Shown piece after piece: positions 11,246 through 25,400 of a stretch of DNA of 64,000 nucleotides. The notes under the pieces are model-generated. The model saw nothing but the letters and a program-made list of their open reading frames with translations. It was not told the DNA's origin and searched no databases. The stretch lies in assembly GCA_030180135.1 (NCBI GenBank), contig CM058229.1, positions 45,721,522-45,785,521 on the forward strand, in the 5' to 3' direction. The translations under genes were made by a program, and so were the position numbers. Numbering within the stretch: position 1 is the stretch's first letter; the number at the start of each line of letters is the position of its first letter. Origin of the DNA: Orychophragmus violaceus. Its lineage: Eukaryota > Streptophyta > Magnoliopsida > Brassicales > Brassicaceae.

Positions 11246-12438
11246 TCATATATCATGGTTTTTACTAGTTTTAGATCATGATATAAGTGTGTTTTAGTGT
11301 CTTTTTGTGTTCTTTTAGAGTCTTTTACAGGTATAATCAGGTTTGGAGCATACTTGGTGATTATGGCACTTTTTGGAGATTTTTGGAGTGTTTGGCCGAG
11401 AGATAGAGTTCACTGTCCGAAACAGAGGAATGCGTCGATCGTTGCACTCTAGCATCGATCGTTGCACCAGCGAGATGGGCCAAAACTCGGCGGTTTATGA
11501 AGAGTCAAGATATTGCACTCTGATCCAGAAGTTCCTGATATTTACAAAGAAGCCCATGGCCGAGATTAGACCTATATAATTAAGTTTTTGGTGTTTTATT
11601 TACTTACGCTTTCATAATTAAGAGCAGAGGATTTTTAGAGCTTTTGGGGCTGATCTGAACCTTTACTTCATCTGTATTTGGAGAAGATTTCGAACCCCTA
11701 TTATTCTTTATCTTCTATGCCATTTATTCTTCATATGATTATGTTTTCATTATCTATGTCTGAGTAGATTCCTTGTTAGGTTTAGGGTTTCTCACATAGG
11801 ATTTCATGACTTGCTAGACTTGTTTATTTCAGTTAAGGATTCATAACTATATCTGTTCTTCAATCTAATTGTGCTTAAAGCTAGTTCTAACCTGATCAAT
11901 TAGAATCTAGATCTTAGGTTGCTAAATACGTCACGGAAGTGGGGTTTAGGAATCTGAACTAATTAGGTTGAGCAATTAAACTTCTCGCAAACGAAAGTTT
12001 GGTTTAGGATAATTGTGAACATATCAAACTTGGGATTAATGCTAGTTTAATCTGTTAGTTCTCGCAAACGAAAGTTTGGTTTGCTGCACTTAGACTTAGA
12101 GAATTATCGCAAAGGAATTTGGTTAATTCTATATCTGTGTTTTGAGTTCTAGAACTGTGCTTAATTAGATCCTTGCTGAATGAATTGTCTGCTTGTCTGA
12201 TTTCCTGAGAACGCCCTAGACTTAGCGCTTTTAATAACTTGCTTTCACAACCAACAATCTCTGCTTTCTGTTTACTTTCTCGCATTGCTTTTAATTCAAT
12301 CACATTGCTTTCTTCCTAGTTTAATTTCCTGTTCTTGAGCTATTGAATACGGAGTCCCTGTGGATTCGATACCTATATACTACGACTACTGAACTGTGCA
12401 CTTGCAGTTAGATATAGGATAAAACCTGACACCTATCA
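11246..12438 (+). repeat. 3' LTR of inner element (LTR3)
   Basis: 1,193 bp. The start has changed from TG to TC (tcatatatc). It is followed not by a PBS but directly by outer gag (ctgcccacacc), which fits a 3' LTR of a nested insertion. Confidence 0.9.
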
Positions 12439-14200
12439 CTGCCCACACCATGGATTCACTGAAGTTCAGTTGATTGGCATTTTCTTTAGAGGCATAGATC
12501 TTCCATATCAGTCTGCACTGGATAATTCCAGTAATGCTAACTTCAACACCAGGTCTCCTACACAAGCTAAGCAGTTGATTGAGAATCTAATAGGCAGCAA
12601 CAGCTGCAAGACTATGGATGAGAGGAGGAAGAAATATGGTGGAAGTGTAGAGAATTCTGATATAGCTTATATTAGATCAAGGCTGGACACAGTTTGCAAT
12701 CTCCTAGCAGGTAAGAAAGCTGTCCACTTTGCCCAAGATGTAGAAGTAATTCAAACTGCGGAGGACACACAGGAGGAAGATGTGAATTACATAGGAGGTT
12801 CTGGGTTCCAAGGTAATAGATTTGGTAATCAACAAGGAAACAGATTCTTCAATGGAGGACAGAAAAGTGCTTTCAACAGCAACTCATCTAATTCTGGACA
12901 GACTGGTGGTTTTCAGAAAACCTTTGGACAAGGTACTCAGAGAACCTATGGATCTTCATCCTACCAGACTCCTCCTGCACCTACAGCTCATGAGAGTAGA
13001 ATGGAAGCTATGATGGAACAACTAATGGAGAGTCAGACCAAGATTTCTGTGGACTGCAACAAGAAGTTGGATGCTGTCTATGAAGACCTTAATGGGAAGT
13101 TTGAGTCCCTGAACACTCACATGAAGCAGCTGGATACTCAGGTGAACCAGATTTCCAGCTCAATAAAGGGAAAAGGGCTAGCAGACACTCATATTAAGGC
13201 CTGGTATGTGTACATTAATGATGGATCTCACCTAGGTGAAAAATTTGAGCTAAGTACAGCTGAATTGGTGAAGGAAGAAGAAATCCCGGATTTTTGTGAA
13301 AAACTCTCGGGTGGAAATTGCAGCATTGCAACGATCGACACACACTTAGTGTCGATCGATGCACGTCGGGAACAGACAGGTTCGCTGAGTGATGATGGTA
13401 TTGATGCAGACTTAGAGCTTGATGGCTTATTCTCTGGAGTCTTTGAGATCTCTCAACAGGAGATTTATGCGCAGATTGTTAGACAACACTCCTCAGTGTC
13501 TGAAGTGATTAGGCAGGAAATTGAAGAGCTTAAGAAGATAGAGGAGATTGGTGAATAATTGGAAGAAATTCCATCTTCTGATGATCCACCTTATCATCCA
13601 TGTGTGCAGAGGTATTTGAACAAGATGCTGCCTCTAGATGAAGAGCTAAGAGACTGGGTGGTTATAGTTCCTCAGCATATTAGTGATGTTCTGTTAACCA
13701 AGATCCCGAAGAAGCTGCCTGATCCTGGAGTCTTTGTGCTTGATTGTTCAATCTTTGAGGATAGTTTCAGGCGTTCTCTGTGTGACTTAGGAGCTGCTGG
13801 AAGTTTGATGCCATACTCTGTAGCAGAGAAGCTGGTTATGCTAGATTTTAATCCTACTAGGACCTCTCTTGTCCTAGCTGATCAGTCCATACGAGTTCCT
13901 GAAGGACTCCTGATGGACATCCCGGTGAGAGTTGGAAACTACTTAGTTCCAACAGACTTCTTAGTGCTGAGATATGTCTGTGATCCGGATGAAGCATTGC
14001 TGCTTGGAAGACCATTTTTGGCTACAGCAGGAGTGGTGATAGATGTTAGGAACAGCCTGATAGACCTCCATTTGGGAGATGAGCCGCTGCGTTATGAGAT
14101 GGATAAGCTGCGTAGACCACTGATAGATGGGCATACATTCACCATAAGGAATGCAGACGATGAGCAGTCTGATGACACTGTGATTATAGATCCTGGAGCA
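12439..14200 (+). pseudogene. Outer gag-protease, C-terminal half, unit 1
   Basis: It continues the outer gag frame from CPHHGF through IGIFFRGIDLPYQSALDN, the Gly/Asn-rich linker, the coiled coil and the protease (SLCDLGAAGSLMP). TAA at 13556-13558 replaces the GAA found in inner copies. The K codon that is TAG in inner copies is intact here. Past about 14190 the frame runs into leader sequence because of the tandem junction, so the natural C-terminus is missing. A 10-bp CGATCG stem-loop lies inside the coding sequence at 13332-13358. Confidence 0.85.
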
Positions 14201-14299
14201 GGTACTAATATCGCACTGCGTCGATCGTTGCACTCTAGCATCGATCGTCACTAGGCGATTCAGAGATTGAAACGACCGTTGCACTGATAGCATCGATCG

Positions 14300-16960
14300 T
14301 TGCCGGACGATTACAGACAGTTTATGCAGACGCAGAAAACTGGAAGTAATCCGAACTTGGACTTAGTTAATCTCGATCTTGAAGAACTTGGACGTTTAGA
14401 GAGAACCAACAGAAGAGAGAAAAGAGAAAGGATGGTGCAAGAGCGTTTGATTCTTGTACGTGATGCTGAAGGTACCCTGAGGGACCGAGATAACAACCCA
14501 TACAATGCCGCTTAGCAGAGGGTTGATGCTGAAGGGAATGTCATCCCTGATCCTCCTGAGCAACAACAACAGGAGCAGAACCAGGGTCAAGGACAGGCCC
14601 AAGGTAGACAGATGGTTGTCCATGAGAGGACTTTAGCTGACTACAACAGACCGGATGAGTTTCATAGAAACCGGTCAGCTTTAGTGCTTTCTGCTTTTGA
14701 GAGGAATGATTTTGAGATCAAAACCATCTACTACTCGCTGATGAGACAGAATGCGTTTCATGGCTACCCAACGGAGCAGCCTATGGATCACATTGATTCG
14801 TTTGAGGACGTAGTCACTGGCATGAAGTATGATGGAGTGTGCCCGGACTATCTGTTCCTTAAGCTCTTTCCGCACAGTCTTGCTGGAGACGCTAGTGCAT
14901 GGCTGAAGCAGTTAGTGCCTGCTCAGTATACTACTTGGGCAGCTTTAAAGAGTGAGTTCCTGCGTCACTTCTATGATGATGCGCGCTCAGACCAGTCCAG
15001 ACAGGACATACTCACCTTTTCACAAGGAGCTGTGGAGCCTTTAAAGACTGCCTGGATGAGATTTAAGCAGTATCAGCGTGACTGCCCACACCATGGATTC
15101 ACTGAAGTTCAGTTGATTGGCATCTTCTTCAGAGGCATAGATCTTCCATATCAGTATGCGCTGGACAATTACAGTAATGCTAACTTCAACACTAGGACTC
15201 CTACGCAAGCTAAGAAGTTGATTGAGAATCTAATAGGCAGCAACAGCTGCAAAACTCTGGTTGAGAGGAGGAAGAAATCTGGTGGAAGTGTAGAGAATTC
15301 TGACATAGCTGATATTAGATCTAGACTGGACACAGTTTGCAATCTCCTAGCAGGTTAGAAAGCTGTCCACTTTGCCCAAGATGTAGAGGTAATTCAAACT
15401 GAGGAGGACACTCAGCAGGAAGATGTGAATTACATAGGAGGTTCTGGATTCCAAGGTAATAGATTTGGTAATCAACAGGGAAACAGATTCTTCAATGGAG
15501 GACAGAAAAGTGCTTTCAACAGCAACTTATCTAATTCTAGACAGACTAGTGGTTTTCAGAAGACCTTTGGACAAGGTACTCAGAGAACCTATGGGTCTTC
15601 ATCTTATCAGACTCCTCCTGCACCTACAGCTCATGAGAGTAGAATGGAAGCTATGATGGAACAACTAATGGAGAGTCAGACCAAGATTTCTGTGGACTGC
15701 AACAAGAAGTTAGATGCTGTCTATGAAGACCTCAATGGGAAGTTTGAGTCCCTGAACACTCACATGAAGCAATTGGATACTCAGGTAAACCAGATTTCCA
15801 GCTCAATAAAGGGAAAAGGGCTAGCAGACACTCATATTAAGGCCTGGTCTGTGTACGTTAATGATGGATCTCACCTAGGTGAAAAATTTGAGCTAAGTAC
15901 AGCTGAATTGGTGAAGGAAGGAGAAATCCCGGATTTTGGTGAAAAACTCTCGGGTGGAAATTGCAGAGCTGCAACGATCGACACACACCTAGTGTTGATC
16001 GATGCACGTCGGGAACAGACAGATTCGCTGAGTGATGATGGTATTGATGCATACTTGGAGCTTGATAGCTTATTCCCTGGAGTCTCTGAGATCTCTCAAC
16101 AGGAGATTTATGCGCAGATTGTTAGACAACACTCCTCAGTGTCTGAAGTGATTAGGCAGGAAATTGAAGAGCTTAAGAAGCTAGAGGAGATTGGTGAAGA
16201 ATTGGAAGAAATTCCAACTTCTGATGATCCACCTTATCATCCATGTGTGCAGAGGTATTTGAACAAGATGCTGCCTCTAGATGAAGAGCTGAGAGATTGG
16301 GTGGTTATAGTTCCTCAGCATATTGGTGATGTTCTGTTAACCAAGATCCCGAAGAAGCTGCCTGATCCTGGGGTCTTTGTGCTTGATTGTTCAATCTTTG
16401 AGGATAGTTTCAGGCGTTCTCTGTGTGATTTAGGAGCTGCTGGAAGTTTGATGCCATACTCTGTGGCAGAGAAGCTGGGTATGCTAGATTTTACTCCTAC
16501 TAGGACCTCTCTTGTCCTAGCTGATCAGTCCATACGAGTTCCTGAAGGACTCCTGATAGACATACCGGTGAGAGTTGGAAACTACTTAGTTCCGACAGAC
16601 TTCCTTGTGCTGAAGTATGACTGCGATCCTGATGAAGCATTGCTGCTTGGAAGACCATTCTTGGCTACAGCAGGAGCTGTGATTGATGTTAGACAGATTC
16701 TAATAGACCTCCACCTGGGAGATGAGCCGCTGCGATATGAGATGGAGAAGCTGCGAAAGCCACTGATAGATGGGAAGACATTCACAATCATGGATGCAGA
16801 TGATGAGCAGCCGGGTGACACTGTGGTTCTAGATCCTGGAGCACATTTTACTCCATCTTTTCTTGGACATGAGCATTCTGCAACAGCCTACTCGCCACCT
16901 TGGCTGAGGAGACTTGGACAGAGACAGAAAAAGTCTCTGTTGGGATCTCCTGATGCCTGA
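14300..16960 (+). pseudogene. Inner gag-protease polyprotein, unit 2
   Basis: Same frame and domains as the copy at 7222, with the same TAG codons at 14513-14515 and 15356-15358. Visible changes are Gln to Lys in AKKLIE and Asp to Val in KTLVERR. No 5' LTR or PBS precedes it. The upstream sequence is the tandem junction at 14201, so this copy has lost its promoter and primer site. Confidence 0.85.
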
Positions 16961-18323
16961 AAATTCTTGTTCGTCCGGTCAAGCTATTGACCTTAAACAA
17001 GCGCTGGGTGGGAGGCAACCCACCATTAGGTACTGGTGTTTTTCTACTTAATTTTTGGTGTTTTTGTTAGGATTTTACGTTTGTTTTTGTTTCTGGTGAG
17101 TTTCTGGTTGCAGGTCTCAGAAAGATTCGCAGTGCGTCGATCGACACACTTCTGTGTCGATCGTCACAACACGATCGTAATCGCATTGCAGCGATCGTTG
17201 CAGTTATGAGCAACGATCGACCATACACGAAAATCGCCAAGTAACGGTCGATGCACTTAGTGCAACGATCGATGCTTCAGCGACAGAGGTAAACCCGACA
17301 TAACTCAACAGAACTTTAACAATTTTTCTTTCTTTTTACCGATCCTTCGCTTGACACTACTGGGGACAGTGTGTCTTAAGTGTGGGGGAGGTGCTACTGA
17401 CGTTTATCTTTCTGTTTTCTTAAGAGTCAGTCCATTTTTCAAATTTTTTTGTTTTATTGAGTCAAAATTGTTTAAGTAAGAAACTATGATTTTCTGAGAA
17501 GATTTACAAGACTAGCAGGAACTTAAGTAACCATTGGGATGAAGTTGCAGGATCTATCTATGACTATTAGAAAACCCCATCACAGATCAACCTACTGAGA
17601 ACACCCACATCACTTCAGGTATCAGAGGATCCTTTTACTGACTTCAATTTAATACTGACTTAGATTTCTCACCTAAGGGCTTGGTATACTCTGTGTCGGA
17701 TTCCCTGTTAGTTCTGACACAGCCTGTCAACCTATCCTATTTAGTTCCCTTCTCCCCTTCTATAAAGTAAAAAAAGAAAAAAGATAATAAGCTGAGGATG
17801 AGTTAGTAACTCCGAAGTGGTCACTGGAGTGGTAGAGACCCCTATTATCTCCTGTGCTATCCATGGAATGTGTCCAAAGTACACCCCATAACGGGAAGAA
17901 CACTGATAAAAAAAAATAAAATGATACCCAAAGTGGGAAAAATCAGTTGTTAAAGAAGGGAAAGAGAAGAAAGGACTAGAGAAAGATAGTATGGTGGTCT
18001 AGAGCTGATAAGGTAAGAATCCATGTGCCCTTTGATCGATACTCCTTAGGTGAGACCGCACTTAAATACTTGCAGAAGTCAGTAGGGAGAATTTGAATGC
18101 TTGAATGTGATTGTGGAGTTTACTTAGGACAGTTGCTAAGTGTGGGGGAAGTACATGTTGGTCTTGATATCTTGTGATTGATTCTTTCAGTGGTTTACTA
18201 AGGGGAATCTGAGTATTGTAGCTTCTAGGATGAAATGAGTTTCTGAAGAGTTTTCAAACCTCTTCACCATGCTTTAGTTCTCTGTTTTGCTTGAGGGCAA
18301 GCAAAGGCTAAGTGTGGGGGAGT
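16961..18323 (+). other. 3' non-coding region and PPT, unit 2
   Basis: Copy of 9883-11245 with very few changes (for example a T-to-A near 17514). It contains the CGATCG stem-loops and the three aagtgtggggga motifs. The last (about 18310-18322) abuts LTR4. Confidence 0.8.
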
Positions 18324-19516
18324 TGATATATCATGGTTTTTACTAGTTTTAGATCATGATATAAGTGTGTTTTAGTGTCTTTTTGTGTTCTTTTAGAGTC
18401 TTTTACAGGTATAATCAGGTTTGGAGCATACTTGGTGATTATGGCACTTTTTGGAGATTTTTGGAGTGTTTGGCCGAGAGATAGAGTTCACTGTCCGAAA
18501 CAGAGGAATGCGTCGATCGTTGCACTCTAGCATCGATCGTTGCACCAGCGAGATGGGCCAAAACTCGGCGGTTTATGAAGAGTCAAGATATTGCACTCTG
18601 ATCCAGAAGTTCCTGATATTTACAAAGAAGCCCATGGCCGAGATTAGACCTATATAATTAAGTTTTTGGTGTTTTATTTACTTACGCTTTCATAATTAAG
18701 AGCAGAGGATTTTTAGAGCTTTTGGGGCTGATCTGAACCTTTACTTCATCTGTATTTGGAGAAGATTTCGAACCCCTATTATTCTTTATCTTCTATGCCA
18801 TTTATTCTTCATATGATTATGTTTTCATTATCTATGTCTGAGTAGATTCCTTGTTAGGTTTAGGGTTTCTCACATAGGATTTCATGACTTGCTAGACTTG
18901 TTTATTTCAGTTAAGGATTCATAACTATATCTGTTCTTCAATCTAATTGTGCTTAAAGCTAGTTCTAACCTGATCAATTAGAATCTAGATCTTAGGTTGC
19001 TAAATACGTCACGGAAGTGGGGTTTAGGAATCTGAACTAATTAGGTTGAGCAATTAAACTTCTCGCAAACGAAAGTTTGGTTTAGGATAATTGTGAACAT
19101 ATCAAACTTGGGATTAATGCTAGTTTAATCTGTTAGTTCTCGCAAACGAAAGTTTGGTTTGCTGCACTTAGACTTAGAGAATTATCGCAAAGGAATTTGG
19201 TTAATTCTATATCTGTGTTTTGAGTTCTAGAACTGTGCTTAATTAGATCCTTGCTGAATGAACTGTCTGCTTGTCTGATTTCCTGAGAACGCCCTAGACT
19301 TAGCGCTTTTAATAACTTGCTTTCACAACCAACAATCTCTGCTTTCTGTTTACTTTCTCGCATTGCTTTTAATTCAATCACATTGCTTTCTTCCTAGTTT
19401 AATTTCCTGTTCTTGAGCTATTGAATACGGAGTCCCTGTGGATTCGATACCTATATACTACGACTACTGAACTGTGCACTTGCAGTTAGATATAGGATAA
19501 AACCTGACACCTATCA
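18324..19516 (+). repeat. LTR4 (inner type), unit 2
   Basis: 1,193 bp with an intact TG start, otherwise like LTR3. It is followed directly by outer gag. Confidence 0.9.
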
Positions 19517-21278
19517 CTGCCCACACCATGGATTCACTGAAGTTCAGTTGATTGGCATTTTCTTTAGAGGCATAGATCTTCCATATCAGTCTGCACTGGA
19601 TAATTCCAGTAATGCTAACTTCAACACCAGGTCTCCTACACAAGCTAAGCAGTTGATTGAGAATCTAATAGGCAGCAACAGCTGCAAGACTATGGATGAG
19701 AGGAGGAAGAAATATGGTGGAAGTGTAGAGAATTCTGATATAGCTTATATTAGATCAAGGCTGGACACAGTTTGCAATCTCCTAGCAGGTAAGAAAGCTG
19801 TCCACTTTGCCCAAGATGTAGAAGTAATTCAAACTGCGGAGGACACACAGGAGGAAGATGTGAATTACATAGGAGGTTCTGGGTTCCAAGGTAATAGATT
19901 TGGTAATCAACAAGGAAACAGATTCTTCAATGGAGGACAGAAAAGTGCTTTCAACAGCAACTCATCTAATTCTGGACAGACTGGTGGTTTTCAGAAAACC
20001 TTTGGACAAGGTACTCAGAGAACCTATGGATCTTCATCCTACCAGACTCCTCCTGCACCTACAGCTCATGAGAGTAGAATGGAAGCTATGATGGAACAAC
20101 TAATGGAGAGTCAGACCAAGATTTCTGTGGACTGCAACAAGAAGTTGGATGCTGTCTATGAAGACCTTAATGGGAAGTTTGAGTCCCTGAACACTCACAT
20201 GAAGCAGCTGGATACTCAGGTGAACCAGATTTCCAGCTCAATAAAGGGAAAAGGGCTAGCAGACACTCATATTAAGGCCTGGTATGTGTACATTAATGAT
20301 GGATCTCACCTAGGTGAAAAATTTGAGCTAAGTACAGCTGAATTGGTGAAGGAAGAAGAAATCCCGGATTTTTGTGAAAAACTCTCGGGTGGAAATTGCA
20401 GCATTGCAACGATCGACACACACTTAGTGTCGATCGATGCACGTCGGGAACAGACAGGTTCGCTGAGTGATGATGGTATTGATGCAGACTTAGAGCTTGA
20501 TGGCTTATTCTCTGGAGTCTTTGAGATCTCTCAACAGGAGATTTATGCGCAGATTGTTAGACAACACTCCTCAGTGTCTGAAGTGATTAGGCAGGAAATT
20601 GAAGAGCTTAAGAAGATAGAGGAGATTGGTGAATAATTGGAAGAAATTCCATCTTCTGATGATCCACCTTATCATCCATGTGTGCAGAGGTATTTGAACA
20701 AGATGCTGCCTCTAGATGAAGAGCTAAGAGACTGGGTGGTTATAGTTCCTCAGCATATTAGTGATGTTCTGTTAACCAAGATCCCGAAGAAGCTGCCTGA
20801 TCCTGGAGTCTTTGTGCTTGATTGTTCAATCTTTGAGGATAGTTTCAGGCGTTCTCTGTGTGACTTAGGAGCTGCTGGAAGTTTGATGCCATACTCTGTA
20901 GCAGAGAAGCTGGTTATGCTAGATTTTAATCCTACTAGGACCTCTCTTGTCCTAGCTGATCAGTCCATACGAGTTCCTGAAGGACTCCTGATGGACATCC
21001 CGGTGAGAGTTGGAAACTACTTAGTTCCAACAGACTTCTTAGTGCTGAGATATGTCTGTGATCCGGATGAAGCATTGCTGCTTGGAAGACCATTTTTGGC
21101 TACAGCAGGAGTGGTGATAGATGTTAGGAACAGCCTGATAGACCTCCATTTGGGAGATGAGCCGCTGCGTTATGAGATGGATAAGCTGCGTAGACCACTG
21201 ATAGATGGGCATACATTCACCATAAGGAATGCAGACGATGAGCAGTCTGATGACACTGTGATTATAGATCCTGGAGCA
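19517..21278 (+). pseudogene. Outer gag-protease, C-terminal half, unit 2
   Basis: Copy of 12439-14200, with the same TAA (20634-20636) and the same derived residues (GVFEIS, DFNPTRTS). It ends at the second tandem junction. Confidence 0.85.
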
Positions 21279-21377
21279 GGTACTAATATCGCACTGCGTC
21301 GATCGTTGCACTCTAGCATCGATCGTCACTAGGCGATTCAGAGATTGAAACGACCGTTGCACTGATAGCATCGATCG

Positions 21378-24038
21378 TTGCCGGACGATTACAGACAGTT
21401 TATGCAGACGCAGAAAACTGGAAGTAATCCGAACTTGGACTTAGTTAATCTCGATCTTGAAGAACTTGGACGTTTAGAGAGAACCAACAGAAGAGAGAAA
21501 AGAGAAAGGATGGTGCAAGAGCGTTTGATTCTTGTACGTGATGCTGAAGGTACCCTGAGGGACCGAGATAACAACCCATACAATGCCGCTTAGCAGAGGG
21601 TTGATGCTGAAGGGAATGTCATCCCTGATCCTCCTGAGCAACAACAACAGGAGCAGAACCAGGGTCAAGGACAGGCCCAAGGTAGACAGATGGTTGTCCA
21701 TGAGAGGACTTTAGCTGACTACAACAGACCGGATGAGTTTCATAGAAACCGGTCAGCTTTAGTGCTTTCTGCTTTTGAGAGGAATGATTTTGAGATCAAA
21801 ACCATCTACTACTCGCTGATGAGACAGAATGCGTTTCATGGCTACCCAACGGAGCAGCCTATGGATCACATTGATTCGTTTGAGGACGTAGTCACTGGCA
21901 TGAAGTATGATGGAGTGTGCCCGGACTATCTGTTCCTTAAGCTCTTTCCGCACAGTCTTGCTGGAGACGCTAGTGCATGGCTGAAGCAGTTAGTGCCTGC
22001 TCAGTATACTACTTGGGCAGCTTTAAAGAGTGAGTTCCTGCGTCACTTCTATGATGATGCGCGCTCAGACCAGTCCAGACAGGACATACTCACCTTTTCA
22101 CAAGGAGCTGTGGAGCCTTTAAAGACTGCCTGGATGAGATTTAAGCAGTATCAGCGTGACTGCCCACACCATGGATTCACTGAAGTTCAGTTGATTGGCA
22201 TCTTCTTCAGAGGCATAGATCTTCCATATCAGTATGCGCTGGACAATTACAGTAATGCTAACTTCAACACTAGGACTCCTACGCAAGCTAAGCAGTTGAT
22301 TGAGAATCTAATAGGCAGCAACAGCTGCAAAACTCTGGTTGAGAGGAGGAAGAAATCTGGTGGAAGTGTAGAGAATTCTGACATAGCTGATATTAGATCT
22401 AGACTGGACACAGTTTGCAATCTCCTAGCAGGTTAGAAAGCTGTCCACTTTGCCCAAGATGTAGAGGTAATTCAAACTGAGGAGGACACTCAGCAGGAAG
22501 ATGTGAATTACATAGGAGGTTCTGGATTCCAAGGTAATAGATTTGGTAATCAACAGGGAAACAGATTCTTCAATGGAGGACAGAAAAGTGCTTTCAACAG
22601 CAACTTATCTAATTCTAGACAGACTAGTGGTTTTCAGAAGACCTTTGGACAAGGTACTCAGAGAACCTATGGGTCTTCATCTTATCAGACTCCTCCTGCA
22701 CCTACAGCTCATGAGAGTAGAATGGAAGCTATGATGGAACAACTAATGGAGAGTCAGACCAAGATTTCTGTGGACTGCAACAAGAAGTTAGATGCTGTCT
22801 ATGAAGACCTCAATGGGAAGTTTGAGTCCCTGAACACTCACATGAAGCAATTGGATACTCAGGTAAACCAGATTTCCAGCTCAATAAAGGGAAAAGGGCT
22901 AGCAGACACTCATATTAAGGCCTGGTCTGTGTACGTTAATGTTGGATCTCACCTAGGTGAAAAATTTGAGCTAAGTACAGCTGAATTGGTGAAGGAAGGA
23001 GAAATCCCGGATTTTGGTGAAAAACTCTCGGGTGGAAATTGCAGAGCTGCAACGATCGACACACACCTAGTGTTGATCGATGCACGTCGGGAACAGACAG
23101 ATTCGCTGAGTGATGATGGTATTGATGCATACTTGGAGCTTGATAGCTTATTCCCTGGAGTCTCTGAGATCTCTCAACAGGAGATTTATGCGCAGATTGT
23201 TAGACAACACTCCTCAGTGTCTGAAGTGATTAGGCAGGAAATTGAAGAGCTTAAGAAGCTAGAGGAGATTGGTGAAGAATTGGAAGAAATTCCAACTTCT
23301 GATGATCCACCTTATCATCCATGTGTGCAGAGGTATTTGAACAAGATGCTGCCTCTAGATGAAGAGCTGAGAGATTGGGTGGTTATAGTTCCTCAGCATA
23401 TTGGTGATGTTCTGTTAACCAAGATCCCGAAGAAGCTGCCTGATCCTGGGGTCTTTGTGCTTGATTGTTCAATCTTTGAGGATAGTTTCAGGCGTTCTCT
23501 GTGTGATTTAGGAGCTGCTGGAAGTTTGATGCCATACTCTGTGGCAGAGAAGCTGGGTATGCTAGATTTTACTCCTACTAGGACCTCTCTTGTCCTAGCT
23601 GATCAGTCCATACGAGTTCCTGAAGGACTCCTGATAGACATACCGGTGAGAGTTGGAAACTACTTAGTTCCGACAGACTTCCTTGTGCTGAAGTATGACT
23701 GCGATCCTGATGAAGCATTGCTGCTTGGAAGACCATTCTTGGCTACAGCAGGAGCTGTGATTGATGTTAGACAGATTCTAATAGACCTCCACCTGGGAGA
23801 TGAGCCGCTGCGATATGAGATGGAGAAGCTGCGAAAGCCACTGATAGATGGGAAGACATTCACAATCATGGATGCAGATGATGAGCAGCCGGGTGACACT
23901 GTGGTTCTAGATCCTGGAGCACATTTTACTCCATCTTTTCTTGGACATGAGCATTCTGCAACAGCCTACTCGCCACCTTGGCTGAGGAGACTTGGACAGA
24001 GACAGAAAAAGTCTCTGTTGGGATCTCCTGATGCCTGA
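21378..24038 (+). pseudogene. Inner gag-protease polyprotein, unit 3
   Basis: Third copy of the inner frame with TAG at 21591-21593 and 22434-22436. It shares the Asp-to-Val change with unit 2 but keeps Gln in AKQLIE as in unit 1. A private Asp-to-Val change is in YVNVGSHLGEK. Protease motif SLCDLGAAGSLMP is present. Confidence 0.85.
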
Positions 24039-25400
24039 AAATTCTTGTTCGTCCGGTCAAGCTATTGACCTTAAACAAGCGCTGGGTGGGAGGCAACCCA
24101 CCATTAGGTACTGGTGTTTTTCTACTTAATTTTTGGTGTTTTTGTTAGGATTTTACGTTTGTTTTTGTTTCTGGTGAGTTTCTGGTTGCAGGTCTCAGAA
24201 AGATTCGCAGTGCGTCGATCGACACACTTCTGTGTCGATCGTCACAACACGATCGTAATCGCATTGCAGCGATCGTTGCAGTTATGAGCAACGATCGACC
24301 ATACACGAAAATCGCCAAGTAACGGTCGATGCACTTAGTGCAACGATCGATGCTTCAGCGACAGAGGTAAACCCGACATAACTCAACAGAACTTTAACAA
24401 TTTTTCTTTCTTTTTACCGATCCTTCGCTTGACACTACTGGGGACAGTGTGTCTTAAGTGTGGGGGAGGTGCTACTGACGTTTATCTTTCTGTTTTCTTA
24501 AGAGTCAGTCCATTTTTCAAATTTTTTTGTTTTATTGAGTCAAAATTGTTTAAGTAAGAAACTATGATTTTCTGAGAAGATTTACAAGACTTGCAGGAAC
24601 TTAAGTAACCATTGGGATGAAGTTGCAGGATCTATCTATGACTATTAGAAAACCCCATCACAGATCAACCTACTGAGAACACCCACATCACTTCAGGTAT
24701 CAGAGGATCCTTTTACTGACTTCAATTTAATACTGACTTAGATTTCTCACCTAAGGGCTTGGTATACTCTGTGTCGGATTCCCTGTTAGTTCTGACACAG
24801 CCTGTCAACCTATCCTATTTAGTTCCCTTCTCCCCTTCTATAAAGTAAAAAAAGAAAAAAGATAATAAGCTGAGGATGAGTTAGTAACTCCGAAGTGGTC
24901 ACTGGAGTGGTAGAGACCCCTATTATCTCCTGTGCTATCCATGGAATGTGTCCAAAGTACACCCCATAACGGGAAGAACACTGATAAAAAAAAATAAAAT
25001 GATACCCAAAGTGGGAAAAATCAGTTGTTAAAGAAGGGAAAGAGAAGAAAGGACTAGAGAAAGATAGTATGGTGGTCTAGAGCTGATAAGGTAAGAATCC
25101 ATGTGCCCTTTGATCGATACTCCTTAGGTGAGACCGCACTTAAATACTTGCAGAAGTCAGTAGGGAGAATTTGAATGCTTGAATGTGATTGTGGAGTTTA
25201 CTTAGGACAGTTGCTAAGTGTGGGGGAAGTACATGTTGGTCTTGATATCTTGTGATTGATTCTTTCAGTGGTTTACTAAGGGGAATCTGAGTATTGTAGC
25301 TTCTAGGATGAAATGAGTTTCTGAAGAGTTTTCAAACCTCTTCACCATGCTTTAGTTCTCTGTTTTGCTTGAGGGCAAGCAAAGGTAAGTGTGGGGGAGT
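24039..25400 (+). other. 3' non-coding region and PPT, unit 3
   Basis: Copy of 9883-11245. The PPT-adjacent motif has lost one C (aaaggtaagtg against aaaggctaagtg), giving the first 1-bp difference in unit length. Confidence 0.8.

Larger units (their letters stand above)
5790..12438 (+). mobile_element. Inner nested Athila-like gag-pro element
   Basis: It comprises LTR2 (5790-6981), PBS, leader, gag-pro, a 3' region, a PPT and LTR3 (11246-12438). It lies within the outer gag, with flanks ttgcc (5785-5789) and ctgcc (12439-12443), a 5-bp duplication with one difference. Outer gag resumes exactly after LTR3. It has no pol genes. About 16 LTR2/LTR3 differences are visible by eye, fewer than in the outer pair, as expected for a younger nested insertion. 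Confidence 0.85.
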